A stretch of DNA of 17,072 nucleotides. It comes from an uncultured Ruminococcus sp. (lineage in GTDB: Bacteria; Bacillota; Clostridia; Oscillospirales; Acutalibacteraceae). Under the pieces are notes generated by a model. The model was not told the DNA's origin. It ran no database searches and saw nothing but the letters and a program-made list of their open reading frames with translations. Of the stretch, positions 14,981 through 17,072 are shown in pieces. Position numbers and translations under genes: made by a program. Positions within the stretch are counted from its first letter, which is position 1; each line of letters begins with the position of its first letter. The stretch covers positions 1 to 17,072 of the forward strand of contig UQQD01000028.1 in NCBI GenBank assembly GCA_900543095.1, written 5' to 3'.

Positions 14981-16378
14981 ATGAAATTGTGGCAAAAAAT
15001 TTTCATAGGTGTATTAATAATTTTCTTAATTGTTTTTGATGTCGGAGCATATTTTCTGACATTTTTTGCTTACAACTATAACCGTGAAAGTGAAATTCAA
15101 ACCGGAGTTAATGAGCAAAGCATTATATTATCGTCATTATCCGTTGCATTGCTGAGAGCAGAGGAATTTAATCCTGATATATTATCCGACAATACACATT
15201 TGCAGACTATAGTTAAAACTTTGGCGGATTATTACAGCTCTCAAAATGTTCAGCTTGCTTTGCTGTCAAATGACAAAATTATATATTCAAATATTCCGCA
15301 AATAGATGAAGAAGTTTTAAATTTATCTGATGCATATACCAAAAACATAAAAGATACGGTAGTTGACGAAAAAAGGATCCTTTTTGTAGCCTCAAAAACA
15401 GCTGCCTATCCCGAATTAACGTTTGTATATGCAAGAGACATCAGTAGTATAGATTTATTCCTCAACAACATCAGTAAATTCTTTGTCATAATAAATATCG
15501 CCGTACTTTTACTGATGAGCTTTTTGTTATGGCTTCTTTTAAAACGTATGACACGACCGATCTCACAGCTTAATCAAATGACTGCCGAAATTTCCGACGG
15601 TTCATATAATAAACGAATTACTGTTAATAGTAATGATGAATTGGGTGAGTTAGCAAAAAGCTTTAACCGAATGGCGGATTCTGTTGAAGATACGATGAGA
15701 GAATTAAAAAATGCGGCTGACGAAAAGCAACAATTTATTAATGATTTGGCGCATGAAATTAAAACGCCTATTACATCGGTTATCGGATATGCAGATTATC
15801 TTAAGACTGCAAACAGCAGTGAAGAAAGCAAGCTCCTTGCATTAGGTCACATACATACTGCAATGATTAGGCTGCAAAATCTTTCTACTGAGCTTTTGAA
15901 ACTTACATTATTGCAAAACGAAACCGCCGATCTTTCTAAGGTAAATATTCCTGCTTTGTTTTCTGAATTAAAAAACACAACGGCTCCGGCTTTTGAAAAG
16001 CGCGGCATCAAATTAATTACAGAAACAAAAATTGATTTTATAATTGCTGATGAAACATTGTTGTATTCTATGCTTACAAACCTTATCGAAAATGCGGCAA
16101 GAGCCTCATCTGATAACAGTAGAATTATTCTCAGAGCATATCGTGAAAAAAATTCTGTAATTGAGGTTATTGATGAAGGCTTCGGAATAAAGGAAGATGA
16201 AATAAAAAAAATTACCGCTCCTTTTTATAGAGCGGATAAGTCAAGATCACGACAGTTCGGCGGTGTTGGTCTGGGTTTAAGCATTGTTTCAAGAATTGTC
16301 GCTTTGCATAATGCGGAGCTGAAAATTATATCAAAAGAAAATCACGGAACTAAAATTAAGGTGATTTTTACAACTTGA
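14981..16378 (+). CDS. Sensor histidine kinase, partner of the response regulator
   Basis: A 465-aa membrane kinase with standard architecture: TM1 (about 7-29), an extracytoplasmic sensor region of about 130 residues, TM2 (about 163-185), HAMP linker (about 187-240), and HisKA domain with DLAHEIKTPITSVIGY, where H258 is the phosphorylated His. The HATPase domain has N box NLIENA (N371), G1 box DEGFGI, F box PFYRADKSRS and G2 box GVGLGLSIV. All catalytic boxes are intact. The sensor region matches no ligand-binding family I recognise and lacks conserved-looking cysteines, so the signal is unknown. GGAG (14970-14973), inside the regulator gene, is the binding site, 7 bases before the ATG. I see no terminator after the stop. 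Confidence 0.93.
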   Translation: MKLWQKIFIGVLIIFLIVFDVGAYFLTFFAYNYNRESEIQTGVNEQSIILSSLSVALLRAEEFNPDILSDNTHLQTIVKTLADYYSSQNVQLALLSNDKIIYSNIPQIDEEVLNLSDAYTKNIKDTVVDEKRILFVASKTAAYPELTFVYARDISSIDLFLNNISKFFVIINIAVLLLMSFLLWLLLKRMTRPISQLNQMTAEISDGSYNKRITVNSNDELGELAKSFNRMADSVEDTMRELKNAADEKQQFINDLAHEIKTPITSVIGYADYLKTANSSEESKLLALGHIHTAMIRLQNLSTELLKLTLLQNETADLSKVNIPALFSELKNTTAPAFEKRGIKLITETKIDFIIADETLLYSMLTNLIENAARASSDNSRIILRAYREKNSVIEVIDEGFGIKEDEIKKITAPFYRADKSRSRQFGGVGLGLSIVSRIVALHNAELKIISKENHGTKIKVIFTT

Positions 16379-16389
16379 TAATAATTACT

Positions 16390-16419
16390 TTATTACTCTG
16401 AAACATATTGCTATATAAT
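16390..16419 (+). promoter_or_regulatory. Possible promoter for the right-edge genes
   Basis: A perfect -10 TATAAT (16414-16419) is preceded at 18 bases by TTATTA (16390-16395), a poor -35. It sits between the kinase stop and the first gene of the AT-rich right-edge block, whose binding site AAAGGAGG (16438-16445) lies downstream. A separate promoter fits with these genes belonging to a different element. Confidence 0.45.
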
Positions 16420-16452
16420 GATTGATATAACCTATTTAAAGGAGGAATCAAA

Positions 16453-16713
16453 ATGAACGAAAGCGAAAAACAAGAAACTAAAATATGCGAACTCATATTG
16501 ATATGTGCAGAAATACAACCACCAGTTGAGGGAAAACCAATGGTTAGGTTTGGATCACAAACTAATGAGGAAATATTAATACAAATGTGTAAAGAAGATC
16601 CAGAAGCTTGGAATCTCGTAAAAAAAGTTATATTCGATACGCTAGATAGAATTGAGACAGCTAGCGGTTATGTATTAAACGAAGACGGTACAGAAGTTAT
16701 TAAGCCGGAATAA
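16453..16713 (+). CDS. Hypothetical protein, probably part of a mobile element
   Basis: An 86-aa acidic soluble protein that I do not recognise. It has no signal peptide, transmembrane segment or clear motif; the middle (about 37-70) looks helical and the tail reads GYVLNEDGTEVIKPE. It is likely real, because AAAGGAGG lies 7 bases before the ATG and the next gene starts 14 bases after its stop with an equally strong site, making a small operon. Codon use (many ATA, ACA, AGA, CTA) and AT content differ from the NRPS region, and the following gene looks phage-like. The function may be structural or regulatory within a prophage or integrative element; I cannot say more. Confidence 0.65.
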   Translation: MNESEKQETKICELILICAEIQPPVEGKPMVRFGSQTNEEILIQMCKEDPEAWNLVKKVIFDTLDRIETASGYVLNEDGTEVIKPE

Positions 16714-16727
16714 TAAGGAGGTATTGT

Positions 16728-17072
16728 ATGGATAATTACTATAAACAAATAGCGGATCTACAATGTGCTACAGAGCGTCTGAGAACATTACAAGAGAAAC
16801 AATCGACAATATTCGACAAATACTTTCCAATAACAGCTAGATATAAACAGTTTACTGGTTCTGGAGGTGGTAATTCTGACAAAGATAAGATGTTATCCTA
16901 TCTGGAGGAGCTAGAAGAAACTGGAATCGCTAAAGATTTAGAGGAAGCTATCAAGAACGTTAATACAATCCAGAATCGTTTAAAACGTATGGAATTAATA
17001 TTACAGAATATTGAGGATATATCTGGTAATGATAGTTTAGAGTATCGAGTTGTTAGTTTGAAGTATTTTGAA
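16728..17072 (+). CDS. Phage/ICE sigma-like regulator, DUF1492-type (partial, runs off the window)
   Basis: The reading frame is open for 115 codons to the window edge with no stop, so the 3' end is missing. AAGGAGGT (16715-16722) lies 5 bases before the ATG, 14 bases after the previous gene. The protein begins MDNYYKQIADLQ and has a charged, coiled-coil-like N-terminal half, a Gly-rich GSGGGNSDK segment (about 44-52), another helical stretch, and SLEYRVVSLKYFE at the cut end. This layout resembles the DUF1492/ArpU-like proteins of Gram-positive phages and conjugative elements, where a sigma region-4-like helix-turn-helix follows just after the LKY motif. That domain would lie outside the window, so the assignment is by resemblance only. 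Confidence 0.55.
   Translation, partial: MDNYYKQIADLQCATERLRTLQEKQSTIFDKYFPITARYKQFTGSGGGNSDKDKMLSYLEELEETGIAKDLEEAIKNVNTIQNRLKRMELILQNIEDISGNDSLEYRVVSLKYFE

Noticed and set aside
1..17072. CRISPR array, rRNA or tRNA genes, insertion sequence transposase
   Set aside because: I found no regularly spaced repeats, no rRNA or tRNA signature and no transposase frame on either strand.

Overview
The window reads as chromosome of a low-to-moderate-GC anaerobic Firmicute, most likely a gut Oscillospiraceae/Ruminococcaceae member of the Ruminococcus type. The basis is codon usage, Gram-positive Shine-Dalgarno sites, a dispersed intergenic repeat of the TTGTAGGGGCGAAC type and the gene families present. 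No marker gene fixes the species. All genes lie on the + strand.

Layout. Positions 1-485 carry no recognised gene: a dispersed repeat at the left edge, a strong terminator for something upstream (237-287), a near-consensus sigma-A promoter (336-364) and a leader. One apparent operon follows (486-14065): a membrane-bound SpoIIE/RsbU-type serine phosphatase with its own C-terminal anti-sigma-type ATPase domain; a STAS anti-anti-sigma protein; a MATE efflux pump fused to a second, degenerate anti-sigma-type ATPase domain; and a 2995-residue nonribosomal peptide synthetase (NRPS) with order A-T-C-A-T-C-A-T-R. Next come a densely structured intergenic element that may be a small RNA gene (14058-14240, ending in a terminator), then an OmpR-type response regulator and its histidine kinase (14323-16378). 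From about 16379 base composition and codon use change. Two short genes follow, the second (cut by the window end) resembling phage/ICE sigma-like regulators, so the right edge is probably the start of a mobile element.

How it fits together (inference). The first adenylation domain lacks the Asp that binds the alpha-amino group of amino acids, so it probably loads a carboxylic or fatty acid. Two amino acids are then added and the reductase domain releases the chain as an aldehyde (or alcohol), giving an N-acyl-dipeptide aldehyde of the protease-inhibitor type. The third adenylation domain has a Lys in its pocket, which suggests an acidic residue next to the aldehyde. This matches what I recall of the ruminopeptin pathway proposed for Ruminococcus bromii; whether this is that locus cannot be settled from sequence alone. 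The MATE pump is the obvious exporter. The most unusual point is the partner-switching set around it: phosphatase, STAS switch and two HATPase domains, one on the pump, but no sigma factor in the window. The switch may therefore act on the transporter or on peptide production rather than on transcription.
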